Origin: Helcococcus bovis
GTDB taxonomy: Bacteria; Bacillota; Clostridia; Tissierellales; Peptoniphilaceae
Reading direction: 5' to 3' (one strand)
DNA: 64,000 nucleotides
Assembly (NCBI RefSeq): GCF_046035435.1
Contig: NZ_JBFNFH010000001.1
This document shows, piece after piece, positions 35,800 to 45,774 of this stretch. Within the stretch, counting starts at the first letter, position 1. The number at the start of each line of letters is the position of its first letter. The notes under the pieces are model-generated. The model had not been told where the DNA came from, did no database searches, and saw only the letters and a program-made list of their open reading frames with translations. The position numbers and the translations under genes were made by a program.

Positions 35800-37592
35800 T
35801 AAAAGAAATATACATTAATAGCTTTGGAAAATTTAATAATTTCTCCCTAAAATTAGATAATGGGATTAACATTATTTATGGTAAAAATGAATCTGGAAAA
35901 ACTACTATTTTAAATTTCATTTTAATGATTTTATATGGTACAAATTCTAAATCAAATAATATTTCTCAAAATATAAGAAAAAAATATACGCCTTGGAATA
36001 ACGCTAAGATGCAAGGTTTTTTAGTTTTACAAAAAAATAATATTGATTATAAAATTGAAAGAACATTTAACCAATCTAATTCCACAGATATAGTCGATGT
36101 TTATGAGGTAAATACAGGAAAAAAAATAAATATTTCTAATCCAAAAGAACCGGGAAAATACTTCTTTAATTTGGACTACGAATCCTTTAAGAAAACATTA
36201 TTTATTTCATCTGAATCAACTGTAATTTCAAATGATGGAAAAAAAGATGAAATTACGAGAAAATTGATAAATTTAGTAAGTACTGGAGAAGAAGATATTT
36301 CTTATAAATCCGCAATTGATATTCTTGAGAAAAAAATTGAAGAGTATCAATCAAAATCGGGACAAAAAGGAAAAATAGTTGACTTAAAAAATGAAATAGT
36401 AAATATTAAAACAGAATTAGAAGCAGCAAAAATTGATGAAAAAGATAAAATAGATTTATTAAATAATATTGAAAAGCTTAATGATGAACAGTCTAACATT
36501 TCTAAAGAAATTGAATATTTAAATAATTTGATAATATTGAAAAATGAAAAAAATAAAATTTTAGACGAAATTAAAAATATAGAAAAAGACCGAAGTGAAC
36601 AATTTGAAATAAATTCATTATATTCAAATTTAGATAATAAAAAAATTGAATATAATACACTGAAAGAAAAAAAATTAATTGATATTATTCCTATAGTTTT
36701 TATGGTGTTTTCTATCATCTTAAGCGTTTATAATAAATTCTTTTTGATTTTATTTTTTGCAGCGTTTTCTTATGGTATATATTCATATATCAATAATAAA
36801 AACAAAACTAAAATAAAATTAAATGAAATTAAAAATGAAATTAACATTATAAAAAATAATATTGATAAAAAAAATATATTATTAAATGACAAAAATGATG
36901 AAATATTTTTCATGAGCAAAGCGATAGATGAGATAAACTCTCAACTTGACTTAAGTAATTATAAGTATTTTGATATTTCCTATTACACACTTGATAAATT
37001 AAAAAATAAAAAACATAAAATCGAGAATGAAAGTATAAAATTAAATACTATTTCTAAAGAAAAATATAGCGGTAAAAGAAATCTATCTACAATTTTAGAA
37101 GATTTGAATTTAAAAAATTCACATTTGAAATCTTTAGAAAAAAATTATAATTTACTTATTCAAACAAAAGAATTTCTAAATAATTCTTTTGAAGAATTAG
37201 GAATTGATTTCTCTAAAAAATTAAATAAAATTTCTTCAAAATATATTATGAAGATAACCAATAATAGATACTCCCATCTTTATATTTCAAATAATTTTAA
37301 TATCTCAATTTTAGATGATAAAACAAAAAAATTAAAAGAATGGAAATATTTGAGCAGTGGCACAATAGATCAAATATATTTAGCTTTAAGATTATCTATA
37401 ATTGAGTTGATAGTAGAAAACTATGATGAAAAAATTCTTTTATTAGATGATATTTTTATACGATATGATGAAAATAGAATATTATATTCATTTGATTTAA
37501 TTACAAATTCTAATTTTTCTCAAATTCTATTTTTTACAAGTAAATTGTATGAAAATATAGACGTTAAAAATTTTAATTTTATTGACATTTAA
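35796..37592 (+). CDS. SbcC/YhaN-like AAA ATPase
   Basis: 598 residues. N-terminal Walker A GKNESGKTTILNF (about 31-43), long coiled-coil arms rich in Lys/Asn/Glu (about 170-290 and 350-460) interrupted near residues 295-335 by two hydrophobic, membrane-like segments (IIPIVFMVFSIILSVY...), then the signature YLSSGTIDQIYLALRLSI and Walker B KILLLDDIF at the C-terminus. The membrane-like insert in the coiled coil is a trait of YhaN rather than classic SbcC. Shorter than SbcC (about 1000). Partner of the nuclease encoded just upstream. Confidence 0.88.
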   Translation: MIKEIYINSFGKFNNFSLKLDNGINIIYGKNESGKTTILNFILMILYGTNSKSNNISQNIRKKYTPWNNAKMQGFLVLQKNNIDYKIERTFNQSNSTDIVDVYEVNTGKKINISNPKEPGKYFFNLDYESFKKTLFISSESTVISNDGKKDEITRKLINLVSTGEEDISYKSAIDILEKKIEEYQSKSGQKGKIVDLKNEIVNIKTELEAAKIDEKDKIDLLNNIEKLNDEQSNISKEIEYLNNLIILKNEKNKILDEIKNIEKDRSEQFEINSLYSNLDNKKIEYNTLKEKKLIDIIPIVFMVFSIILSVYNKFFLILFFAAFSYGIYSYINNKNKTKIKLNEIKNEINIIKNNIDKKNILLNDKNDEIFFMSKAIDEINSQLDLSNYKYFDISYYTLDKLKNKKHKIENESIKLNTISKEKYSGKRNLSTILEDLNLKNSHLKSLEKNYNLLIQTKEFLNNSFEELGIDFSKKLNKISSKYIMKITNNRYSHLYISNNFNISILDDKTKKLKEWKYLSSGTIDQIYLALRLSIIELIVENYDEKILLLDDIFIRYDENRILYSFDLITNSNFSQILFFTSKLYENIDVKNFNFIDI

Positions 37593-37609
37593 TTTATTTA
37601 TTATATAAT
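37582..37609 (+). promoter_or_regulatory. Promoter of tRNA-Thr
   Basis: TTGACA (37582-37587), 16-bp spacer, TATAAT (37604-37609), 11 bp before the tRNA. The -35 overlaps the last codons of the SbcC-like gene. Confidence 0.88.
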
Positions 37610-37620
37610 AATCTTATCGT

Positions 37621-37696
37621 GCTCTTTTAGCTCAGTAGGTAGAGCAATGCCATGGTAAGGCAGAGGTCGCTGGTTCGATTCCGGCAAGGAGCACCA
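37621..37696 (+). tRNA. tRNA-Thr (anticodon GGT)
   Basis: Cloverleaf: acceptor GCTCTTT / AAGGAGC, D-arm GCTCAGTAGGTAGAGC, anticodon arm ATGCC-ATGGTAA-GGCAG with GGT at 34-36, T-arm GCTGGTTCGATTCCGGC, encoded CCA. Confidence 0.95.
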
Positions 37697-37837
37697 TTTT
37701 ATTATTATATAATGTATACAGTATATATATTGTTTTTTTCTGTGTTATGTATAGTTTTAATGTAAAATTATTGACTATAAAAAATTTTAGTACCTTTTTA
37801 GTACTTAGAAATATATATACTAAAATACAAAAAAATT

Positions 37838-37874
37838 AGTCTGAAGTAAATTAAAATCATGTTTACTTCAGACT
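37838..37874 (-). terminator. Terminator of the ABC exporter operon
   Basis: AGTCTGAAGTAAA / TTTACTTCAGACT (13 bp) with an 11-nt loop; on the minus strand it is followed by AATTTTTTTG. Stop of the last exporter gene is 38 bp upstream. Confidence 0.88.
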
Positions 37875-37911
37875 ATTTAATAATTTAAGTTAAATATCAA
37901 ATTATTAAATT

Positions 37912-39672
37912 CTATGAATAATTTTGAGCTTGGGCTTCAAATAATTCCCTATACAAGTTATGTCCTTGCATCAAGTTTTTATGACTGTCAAATCCAACAA
38001 TCTTTCCTCCATCAAGTAATAAAACTTTATCACTAAATGTTGATGAACTCATTCTATGAGAAATAAAAATTGAAGTTTTATTTTCAGTTAAGCTAGCAAA
38101 TTTTTCAAAAATTTCACTTTCTGCAATTGGATCAAGTGCAGCGGTTGGTTCATCAAGTATCATCAATGAGCCACCTTTATTTATAGCTCTAGCAATTGCA
38201 AGTTTTTGATTTTGTCCGCCAGAAAAGTTAGTTGCATTTTCTTCTAAAGTTTTATCTAGATAAGTGTCTATTCCCTTTTCAAGTTTATTTACAGCCTCTA
38301 GCATATTAACTTGTTCAAGACTCTTTATTGCCTTATCTCTGTTGTTTTCATGCGGCATTATATTTTCAAATATTGTATATGGAAATAGCTTAAAATCTTG
38401 AAATACTGCAGATATTTGTTTTATATAGCTTTCTTCTTCTATATCGTAAATATTTACTCCATTCCACAAAATTTCTCCACTATCAGGAGTAAAGAATTTA
38501 CAGATTAATTTAACAATTGTTGATTTCCCAGCATTGTTTAATCCTACTATTGAAATTTTTTCTCCTTTATTTATCTTAAATGATACATCATCTAAAATAA
38601 TTCTATCTGTATTAGGATAAGTAAATGTAACATTCCTAAATTCAAGTGTTTCAAATTCGCTAGTTTCTATAGTACCATTAAATTTGTCATTTTCTAATTC
38701 TAAGAAATCGTTCCAAGGTGTTAAATGTGCGGTAGCCATATTAAATGTAGAAATTGATCTTGCAATATTCTTTACTTCTTCTGCTATTGTATTTGTAGAA
38801 TTATAAATTAAAGTGAATTGACCAATACTAATGATTGGACCAAATTTATCACTTAAAAGTCTAATCGCATTAAATGCAATAGCTATAAATGTAATCAATG
38901 TTGTTGATATTACTTCAACTACTGAAGTTACCGATTCATTGTATGTTAATTTTTTTATCCATTCAAAAACTTGATTATTAAAGAAATCAATTTTTTCTTT
39001 CCATAAATTGGATAATTTGTAAATTCTAAATTCTTTCTGATGTTTGTCTTCTAAGGCATTTCCAAAGAAATATGAGAATTTTCTATTAACTGGTACATTT
39101 TCTTGCATTATTACATCACGTTTTTTTCTAAATAAAATTCCTATGAATGAACTTACAATTAATACTGTAGACAATATAATTGTGTAAGTTACACTATAAT
39201 AGAATAATATAGCTATAAGTGAAACTATTGCAAATACTGCCTTCAATATATTTTGGATAGCTTCAAGAGTAAAATTTATTATCCCCCAAGATATTGGCAT
39301 CTCTGATCTTTGAATTAAATCTAGAGTTGCAGGTTTTTCCAACTCTTTATATTTTATAGTAAGAGCTTTCTCAGAAATCTTACTTTCTAACATTTTAGCT
39401 ATGAATGTATCTAATTTCGACAATTTCATTGTGATAAATTCTGAAATTTGTCTAATAAAGTAAAGTCCTAAATAAAATGTAAGTGCGATAATAATTATTT
39501 CATTAAATGATTTTTTGTTCATAACCATATCTATAATTAACGCTGGTAAATACATTGTTGAGATTGTAACTGCTGTGTTAAATATTATATTTAAGAATAA
39601 AAACAGAAAATATTTTTTGTCTATATTCCATGTTTCTTTCATAAGTCTTATAATTACTTTATTTTTAAGCAT
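37912..39672 (-). CDS. ABC exporter, membrane-ATPase fusion (second half of heterodimer)
   Basis: 586 residues from the ATG at 39672, which has a strong AAGGAGGTTGG; longer in-frame starts upstream run into the neighbouring gene and lack an RBS. About six membrane segments in residues 15-310, then the ATPase: Walker A GLNNAGKSTIVKL, signature NFSGGQNQKLAIARA, Walker B LMILDEPTAALD, and SHR switch. Overlaps the partner gene by 8 bases. Export of a peptide, drug or lipid is likely; substrate unknown. Confidence 0.92.
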   Translation of the reverse strand: MLKNKVIIRLMKETWNIDKKYFLFLFLNIIFNTAVTISTMYLPALIIDMVMNKKSFNEIIIIALTFYLGLYFIRQISEFITMKLSKLDTFIAKMLESKISEKALTIKYKELEKPATLDLIQRSEMPISWGIINFTLEAIQNILKAVFAIVSLIAILFYYSVTYTIILSTVLIVSSFIGILFRKKRDVIMQENVPVNRKFSYFFGNALEDKHQKEFRIYKLSNLWKEKIDFFNNQVFEWIKKLTYNESVTSVVEVISTTLITFIAIAFNAIRLLSDKFGPIISIGQFTLIYNSTNTIAEEVKNIARSISTFNMATAHLTPWNDFLELENDKFNGTIETSEFETLEFRNVTFTYPNTDRIILDDVSFKINKGEKISIVGLNNAGKSTIVKLICKFFTPDSGEILWNGVNIYDIEEESYIKQISAVFQDFKLFPYTIFENIMPHENNRDKAIKSLEQVNMLEAVNKLEKGIDTYLDKTLEENATNFSGGQNQKLAIARAINKGGSLMILDEPTAALDPIAESEIFEKFASLTENKTSIFISHRMSSSTFSDKVLLLDGGKIVGFDSHKNLMQGHNLYRELFEAQAQNYS

Positions 39673-41473
39673 TTCCAACCTCCTTATAGTATTTACCTTG
39701 TGTTTCAAACATATTTCTGTATTCTTCACATTTTCTTAATAGATTTTCATGAGTATCTTTCGCAACAATTTTACCACCATCTAAGAACATAATTTCATCA
39801 CAGAATTTAGTTGATGCAAGTCTATGAGAAATGAAAATTCCTGTCTTATGTCCCATATATGTATCAAATTCTTGATAAATTTTTTGTTCTGCAAAAGCAT
39901 CTAATGCAGAAGTTGGCTCATCCATTATCATTACAGATGTATTTGGTTTATATAAAGCTCTTGCAATCATAAGCTTTTGGTTTTCCCCACCTGATAAGAT
40001 TTGACCATCTTCATATAAAACTTTCAGTAATTCTTGATTATATGTTTTCTCAAATTTTGAAATTTTATCCCATAGACCAACTTTTTCAAGTGTAAATTTA
40101 ACTTTATCAAAATCAATATCTGTTGATTTTACAGCGATATTCTCAGCTACACTCATTGCTAACGGCTCTGTTTCTTGGAATACAACACTAAATAATTTAA
40201 ATCTTGCATCATCTGATAATTCCATCATATCTATATCATTAATATAGATTTTTCCACTTTCAGGTCTATGTAGTCCTGTCATTAATTTTACAATAGTTGT
40301 TTTTCCTGCCCCATTCACACCTACTACAGCAATTTTTTTACCAGCTTCGATTTCAAAGCTTAAATCTTCAAAAACATAATTTTCTGTTCCAGGATACTTA
40401 AATGAGACATTTTCAAATTTTATCTTTACAGGACCTTTAAAATCAATATTCTTTCCATCTTTATTTAAATTCAAATTAGATTCAAAAAAATCAACTGTAT
40501 CCATGTAATACGGCATATTTTCTAATATTTTTGCTAATTGATCTTTAATTGAATATATCGTATTTGAAAATATAACTATTAAACTTAATAACATAACCAA
40601 ATCTGAAACTTCTAATTTTCCAATACTTGTTAAATATACCAAAACTGCTATTGATGCAAAATCTGATGCATAAACTATTAAGTTTTCAAAAAAAGATAAC
40701 TTAAATTTATACTTATATTCCTTATTTACAGCTCTTGTAAATCTTTTTATAAATAGATTTATGTTATCTAAAAGCCTTTTTTTCAATCTAAATATTCTAA
40801 TGTCTTTTCCATAACTAAAATCATTTATTGTTGATCTATATTTATTAAATTTTCTCAATTCATTTGTGCGGGCATCTTTATTGGCATAAACAAATTTTGA
40901 GTATTTGTTGGCAAATATTAGATTCAACACAACACTAAATAATACAATGAAAATAATTAAAAATGATTGTTTTATTAAAATAATAATAAATATAATAGCA
41001 ATAAAAATATTTTCTATTAATCCAATCCCATTTAGATTTAATAATGTAAATCCTGAATCTTCTCCAGCAATTCCTGATATAGCCTGTTCAACTTTTAGAT
41101 TAAATTTTGCATCCTCAAAATACGCAAAATCCATTGTCATTATTTTCTTCATCATATCAGAAAAATAATTTAATCTTTTTTCAGTAATTATAAAATATAT
41201 TTTATTTTTTAATATTATGCTTGTAATTTTTAATACAACGAAGATTAAACTATATGCTAATGCAACAATTACAATATTAGTTATAGTTGTTTCCTTTAAC
41301 TTAACCATATCAAGTATATATTTCAATATGATTACAGACATACCTGTAGTTATTGCTTGAAATAATGTTTTGATAATAACATAATATTTATTATTACCTG
41401 AAAACAAAAACTTAACTATATGTTTGAAATAATATGATATTTTTAATTTCAAATTTCTATTCTGCTTCTCCAT
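39665..41473 (-). CDS. ABC exporter, membrane-ATPase fusion (first half of heterodimer)
   Basis: 602 residues, same layout as its partner: membrane domain about 20-320, then Walker A GVNGAGKTTIVKLM, signature ILSGGENQKLMIARAL, Walker B VMIMDEPTSALD and SHR. Its start overlaps the ArsR-type regulator gene by 17 bases, so regulator and exporter are one operon. Two unequal half-transporters suggest a heterodimeric exporter. Confidence 0.92.
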   Translation of the reverse strand: MEKQNRNLKLKISYYFKHIVKFLFSGNNKYYVIIKTLFQAITTGMSVIILKYILDMVKLKETTITNIVIVALAYSLIFVVLKITSIILKNKIYFIITEKRLNYFSDMMKKIMTMDFAYFEDAKFNLKVEQAISGIAGEDSGFTLLNLNGIGLIENIFIAIIFIIILIKQSFLIIFIVLFSVVLNLIFANKYSKFVYANKDARTNELRKFNKYRSTINDFSYGKDIRIFRLKKRLLDNINLFIKRFTRAVNKEYKYKFKLSFFENLIVYASDFASIAVLVYLTSIGKLEVSDLVMLLSLIVIFSNTIYSIKDQLAKILENMPYYMDTVDFFESNLNLNKDGKNIDFKGPVKIKFENVSFKYPGTENYVFEDLSFEIEAGKKIAVVGVNGAGKTTIVKLMTGLHRPESGKIYINDIDMMELSDDARFKLFSVVFQETEPLAMSVAENIAVKSTDIDFDKVKFTLEKVGLWDKISKFEKTYNQELLKVLYEDGQILSGGENQKLMIARALYKPNTSVMIMDEPTSALDAFAEQKIYQEFDTYMGHKTGIFISHRLASTKFCDEIMFLDGGKIVAKDTHENLLRKCEEYRNMFETQGKYYKEVGNA

Positions 41474-42560
41474 TTTTCCCTCCTAATTTCTTAAAATAAT
41501 AAGATATTTCTAAAAATGTTTTTTTATTTAAACTGAAATACATTTTTCTACCTTCAGTTCTAGTATTAACAATTTTATTTTGAATTAAATTATTTATATG
41601 ATGACTTACAGTAGCTGTTGTTATACCAAGTGCATCAGCTATTTCTTTTCCATACATCTCATTTTTTGAAAGTAAATTTATAATTTCTAATCTTTTATCA
41701 TCAGTAAGAATTTTAATTACACCCTTTATTTTTTCGTTTTTTTGTTCTTCATTAATTTTATATTCATCTAATAAATATGGTAAAATACCTATTCCTACTA
41801 AAAAATCTGATTCCTTATCATTATCCATTGATGACAACAATGAAACATTATAATTATATGAAAGAAAAATCGACGAATAAAAAATTAAATTTCCATTCAT
41901 ATTTTCAATATTATGATTTTTCAATTCTTGCCACAATTTAGTATCTCTTAAATTTTTATTTTCAACCGAAGCAAAAGAAGTTTTGAAATAATTTTCTATT
42001 AAATAAAAATATTTCTTCATTATATTTTCTAGGTCAATTAACATCTTTATAATATCGTCTATTATATTATTTACATTCATTGATAATTTAACCAATAAAA
42101 ATTTTTGAGTATCATTAAATACTGAATTTTCTATACATTCAACAACACTAGAAATATCTGAAAAATCTATTTTTTTTTTATACTCTAAATCAAAAATATA
42201 ATTTGTAACATCTATAAATTTTACAATCCCCTTGACTAAATCATCATACGTAAACTCACTAAAAGACTTACTTTCATTTATATAAGTGATGAAAGCAAAT
42301 TCACTTATTGAGTATTTTTTATTACCATATTTATCAAAAAAAGCATTAAATTGTGTATTTTTATCTAATATTTTTTGTACATCACTTAGTATATTTTTCA
42401 AATATTCACATATATCAGCAAACTTATTATTTAAATCTTTTTTAGAAATATTATACTTTTCAAAATCTAATGGATAAAAACCTTTATTATTAAATATTTC
42501 AGTAGCAACATATAATGCATCTAATTTGTATAAAGGTTCTTTTCTATAAATTACATTCAT
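41457..42560 (-). CDS. ArsR-type helix-turn-helix regulator with long N-terminal domain
   Basis: 367 residues, far longer than typical ArsR (about 100). The C-terminal 90 residues are the winged helix (VIKILTDDKRLEIINLLSKNEMYGKEIADALGITTATVSHHINNL..., then NTRTEGRKMYFSL). The N-terminal 270 residues are helical, Lys/Asn/Asp-rich, and not recognised; they may sense a ligand. First gene of the exporter operon; a palindromic operator overlaps the promoter at 42623-42670. AGGAGGATTAA before ATG. Confidence 0.85.
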   Translation of the reverse strand: MNVIYRKEPLYKLDALYVATEIFNNKGFYPLDFEKYNISKKDLNNKFADICEYLKNILSDVQKILDKNTQFNAFFDKYGNKKYSISEFAFITYINESKSFSEFTYDDLVKGIVKFIDVTNYIFDLEYKKKIDFSDISSVVECIENSVFNDTQKFLLVKLSMNVNNIIDDIIKMLIDLENIMKKYFYLIENYFKTSFASVENKNLRDTKLWQELKNHNIENMNGNLIFYSSIFLSYNYNVSLLSSMDNDKESDFLVGIGILPYLLDEYKINEEQKNEKIKGVIKILTDDKRLEIINLLSKNEMYGKEIADALGITTATVSHHINNLIQNKIVNTRTEGRKMYFSLNKKTFLEISYYFKKLGGKNGEAE

Positions 42561-42622
42561 TTAATCCTCCTATCTTTAGAATTTATATAGTTTTTATGTT
42601 AGACTAATATCTTATATTGAGT

Positions 42623-42670
42623 ATTATATACTCCTAAATGTTAGATGTCAATCTAATATTTAGGAGTATA
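42623..42670 (-). promoter_or_regulatory. Promoter with overlapping palindromic operator
   Basis: On the minus strand TTGACA (42646-42651), 17-bp spacer, TATAAT (42623-42628). A long palindrome covers the -35, spacer and beyond: TATACTCCTAAAT (42627-42639) and ATTTAGGAGTATA (42658-42670), with inner TTAGAT/ATCTAA. Probable site for the encoded ArsR-type repressor. Confidence 0.82.
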
Positions 42671-42678
42671 TAAATAAA

Positions 42679-42737
42679 AAATCCACTAAAGAATTTTATC
42701 TAATATCTTATAAATTAGACCATTCTTTAATGGATTT
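42679..42737 (-). terminator. Terminator of mreB
   Basis: Arms AAATCCACTAAAGAAT and ATTCTTTAATGGATTT (one non-Watson-Crick position) with a long loop that holds a second TCTAAT/ATTAGA pair; T-run on the minus strand. Confidence 0.75.
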
Positions 42738-42743
42738 TAATAT

Positions 42744-43802
42744 TTATCTTCTTCTTAAAGATTCTTTATTTTCTAATAATTTTCTTGTTAATTCTAATTC
42801 ACTTGATTCAATTTTACTTAATTGATTCATCCAGTTCAATGATTTACCTACACCTCTAACTATTGCCGTTACAGGGTTTTCAGCTATTGATACTGAAATC
42901 TTAATTTTTTCTTCTATTTTTTCACGCATTCCTAATATTAGGGATCCGCCACCTGCCATTAACGCACCATTTTCATACAAATCAGAAACTAATTCTGGTG
43001 GTGTAGTAGATAGAACCCTTTGCACACCATTTGCAATTTCTTCAATTACTTTTAATAATGCTATTTGAACATCTTCTTTATAAATTATAATTTCTTCAGG
43101 TAATCCACTAAAAAGATTTCTACCTTTAACATTCATTCCTTCTCCATCAGAAATTTTTATTATATCTTTTTTTATTCTTTCAGCAGTTTTTTCTCCTATT
43201 ATCAAATTTTTATTTTCTCTAATATATTTCATAATAGCTTCATCACAAGAATCTCCAGCAAATCTTATGGAGTCTGAAACTACAATTCCTCCTCTTGAAA
43301 TAACTGCAATATCTGTAGTCCCACCACCAATATCGATAATAAGATTTCCTTTTGATTCTCCAACGTCTATACCTGCGCCTATTGCTGCTGCTAATGGCTC
43401 TTCAATCAAATAAACTTCATTTGCTCCAGCCTTAAGTCCGGCTTGCTTTACAGCTCTTTTTTGAACTTGTGTCGCTCCTGAAGGTACACATATTATCACA
43501 TTTGGTCTTATTAAAGTTTTACCTACAGCATTTTTAATAAAATATTTCAACATTTGTTCTGTTGATTCATAATCATTTATTACACCTTCTTTTAAGGGTC
43601 TTACCGCAACAATATTACCTGGTGTTCTGCCCAGCATCTTGCTTGCTTCTTCTCCAACCGCTATAACAGTATTTGTAAATTTATCAACCGCCACAACGGA
43701 AGGTTCATTAACTATGACTCCATCTTTTCTAGAAAATACTAATACAGATGTAGTCCCTAAATCTATTGCTATTCTTTTTCTAAAATTCATCATATTCCCC
43801 AT
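42744..43802 (-). CDS. mreB: MreB/Mbl-type actin-like protein
   Basis: 352 residues. Actin-fold phosphate motifs: IAIDLGTTSVLVF, PSGATQVQKRAVKQAG, EPLAAAIGAGIDVGESKGNLIIDIGGGTTDIAVIS, and the C-terminal MAGGGSLILGM adenosine motif. It guides cell wall synthesis; in a coccus its role may be in division-site wall growth. A later start (MNFRKR at 43790) is possible because GGGGA lies just after the first ATG. It follows the AI-2E transporter gene by 5 bp. Confidence 0.92.
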   Translation of the reverse strand: MGNMMNFRKRIAIDLGTTSVLVFSRKDGVIVNEPSVVAVDKFTNTVIAVGEEASKMLGRTPGNIVAVRPLKEGVINDYESTEQMLKYFIKNAVGKTLIRPNVIICVPSGATQVQKRAVKQAGLKAGANEVYLIEEPLAAAIGAGIDVGESKGNLIIDIGGGTTDIAVISRGGIVVSDSIRFAGDSCDEAIMKYIRENKNLIIGEKTAERIKKDIIKISDGEGMNVKGRNLFSGLPEEIIIYKEDVQIALLKVIEEIANGVQRVLSTTPPELVSDLYENGALMAGGGSLILGMREKIEEKIKISVSIAENPVTAIVRGVGKSLNWMNQLSKIESSELELTRKLLENKESLRRR

Positions 43803-43807
43803 AGATT

Positions 43808-44962
43808 CTATTTTTTATTAATATCAATTTCTTTTTCATTTAATTTCTTTTTAGAATAATCTCTAATAAGTACATAAAGTGTTGCAACAAGTGGCACAAA
43901 AATAATCATACCTACCATACCCATTAAAGCGCCCCCCAATGTAATAGCCACCATAATCCAAATAGCGGGTATTCCCACTTTTGAGCCTACCAACTTAGGA
44001 TAAATATAGTTTCCATCAACCTGTTGTGCAACTATTATATATACTAAAAATATTAATCCCTTTGTTGGACTTGTAATAGAAATAAGCACTGTTGAAATAA
44101 TAGCTCCTATAAGTGCTCCAAGATAAGGAATTAAATTTAATAATCCAGCTGTAACACCTAAAATTAAGCCATATGGTGCTCCAATAATTGTAATACCAAC
44201 AAATACAATAAATCCTAATAATATCGCTTCCAAAAATTGTCCAGAAAAGAAATTATAAAAGTTTTTATAAAGTAATCTAAAAAAATAAACTGCCTTGTCT
44301 GCAAATTTTTCTGTAAAAACAGCATAAGTGACTTGCATAGCATTTCTTCTTAGTCTTTCTTTACTACTTAAAATATAGACTGAAAATGAAACAGCTAAAA
44401 ACCCTTCAAAGAAACTACTAAAGATTAAGCTCACTGCATTGAATGTTCCGGAAGCTATCATCTTTCCATCATTTTTTAATATTTGAATACCTTTATCAAT
44501 TAAATTCTGAATTTGAATTTCTTCAATGAATTTTTGTACATTTTTACCTAATTCTGCACTCATTGGCATATTTTTCAATTTGTCAATCGAGTTATTTACA
44601 AGTTCTGGCAATTGATACATCAAATTAAGCACAGATGTAACAAATTTTGGTAATACAACTGATAAAAAGAATGTTATAAGTAATAACATACTTAAAAACG
44701 CCAAAATCATCGATAAAACGTCTCTAACTTTTTCATTTTTTAGACCCAAGTATTTAAATATTTTTTCATATTGATTCATTATCATATTAGCAATAAAAGC
44801 TATTACGAATCCTATAATGATAGGTCTGGAATATGTTAACAAATCAAAGAATATTTTGGAAACCGTAGAAAATTTAAAAATAAAAAAATAAAATGCAATA
44901 CCACTAAATACAACTATTAATTTTTTAAAAATATTATGTCTTTCTTCTTTATTTAATTTCAT
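43808..44962 (-). CDS. AI-2E family membrane transporter
   Basis: 384 residues with about eight membrane segments: paired N-terminal helices (FYFFIFKFSTVSKIFFDLL, RPIIIGFVIAFIANMIM), a loop with an amphipathic region (120-180), and the conserved C-terminal core GLILGVTAGLLNLIPYLGALIGAIIS and GNYIYPKLVGSKVGIPAIWIM. The family (YtvI/PerM/TqsA) contains autoinducer exporters and sodium/proton antiporters; function cannot be set from sequence. Upstream partner of mreB. Confidence 0.9.
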   Translation of the reverse strand: MKLNKEERHNIFKKLIVVFSGIAFYFFIFKFSTVSKIFFDLLTYSRPIIIGFVIAFIANMIMNQYEKIFKYLGLKNEKVRDVLSMILAFLSMLLLITFFLSVVLPKFVTSVLNLMYQLPELVNNSIDKLKNMPMSAELGKNVQKFIEEIQIQNLIDKGIQILKNDGKMIASGTFNAVSLIFSSFFEGFLAVSFSVYILSSKERLRRNAMQVTYAVFTEKFADKAVYFFRLLYKNFYNFFSGQFLEAILLGFIVFVGITIIGAPYGLILGVTAGLLNLIPYLGALIGAIISTVLISITSPTKGLIFLVYIIVAQQVDGNYIYPKLVGSKVGIPAIWIMVAITLGGALMGMVGMIIFVPLVATLYVLIRDYSKKKLNEKEIDINKK

Positions 44963-45020
44963 AATTCACCTCTTTAAAATATTATAACATAAAGTATTAG
45001 AATAACTTATTTTTTTATTG

Positions 45021-45026
45021 TATAAT
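45021..45026 (+). promoter_or_regulatory. -10 element of the HAD gene
   Basis: TATAAT 19 bp before the start codon at 45045; it rules out the longer frame from 45018. Confidence 0.55.
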
Positions 45027-45044
45027 TGTATATATGGAGGAATG

Positions 45045-45689
45045 ATGAAAAAGAAATTAGTTTTTGACATGGATGGCACATTATTCAATACTATGGGTAT
45101 GTGGATGAACATAATTAATGACATAATGAACCATAAAGAGTTAATAAATGATTTAGATCCAATGGACACACATGAAGATTCAATGATAGATTTTGCATAT
45201 GGATTTATTAAAGAACAACTAAAAGAATATGATAAAAATAAAGTTTTAAGACTTCTTCATAATTATTTTATAAATGCTTACAGCAAAAATAATTTATGCA
45301 AAGAAAATGTTAAAGAAAAGCTAGCAGAACTTCACAATATGGGATATGAAATATATCTTGCAACTGCTACCGATTTTGAATATGCAAACACAGGAATTAC
45401 AAGTAATGGATTAAAGCATTACTTCAAAGATATTTTTACTCCTGATACAATACATTCAAGTAAACATCATATAAGTTATTTTGAAAAAATCCTAGAAAAA
45501 CTTGAAACAACTCCTGAAAATATTGTATTTTTTGATGATTCAATGTATGCAAATGACTTTGCGAATAAAGTAGGTTTTAGATCTGTAGCAGTCTTTGATG
45601 AACATACAAACTTAATGGAAGAAAATATTAAAATATCAGATTTTTACATAGAAAATTTTGATGAAATAGATGATAAAATATTAGATTAA
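45045..45689 (+). CDS. HAD-superfamily hydrolase
   Basis: 214 residues from the ATG at 45045 (GGAGG four bases upstream; an ATG at 45042 is also possible). Nucleophile motif FDMDGTLFNTMGM, ATATDF (motif II), and motif IV FFDDSMYANDFANKVGF. A phosphoglycolate-phosphatase-like member, cap domain helical. Substrate unknown. Divergent from the mreB operon; ends in a strong terminator. Confidence 0.9.
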   Translation: MKKKLVFDMDGTLFNTMGMWMNIINDIMNHKELINDLDPMDTHEDSMIDFAYGFIKEQLKEYDKNKVLRLLHNYFINAYSKNNLCKENVKEKLAELHNMGYEIYLATATDFEYANTGITSNGLKHYFKDIFTPDTIHSSKHHISYFEKILEKLETTPENIVFFDDSMYANDFANKVGFRSVAVFDEHTNLMEENIKISDFYIENFDEIDDKILD

Positions 45690-45690
45690 A

Positions 45691-45733
45691 AAATCAATGA
45701 TAGTTATGATATAATAAAAACTATCATTGATTT
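45691..45733 (+). terminator. 15-bp terminator after the HAD gene
   Basis: AAATCAATGATAGTT / AACTATCATTGATTT with 13-nt loop followed by ATTTTTATTT. A second small hairpin (AAAAGCAGA / TCTGCTTTT, 45750-45773) comes right after. Confidence 0.88.
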
Positions 45734-45774
45734 ATTTTTATTTAAAATAAAAAAGCAGATTTCTCTGCTTTTTT

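Noticed and set aside
39673..39729. Longer start for the second exporter gene
   Set aside because: No RBS; the ATG at 39672 has AAGGAGGTTGG and the extra residues are only a shadow of the partner gene's end.
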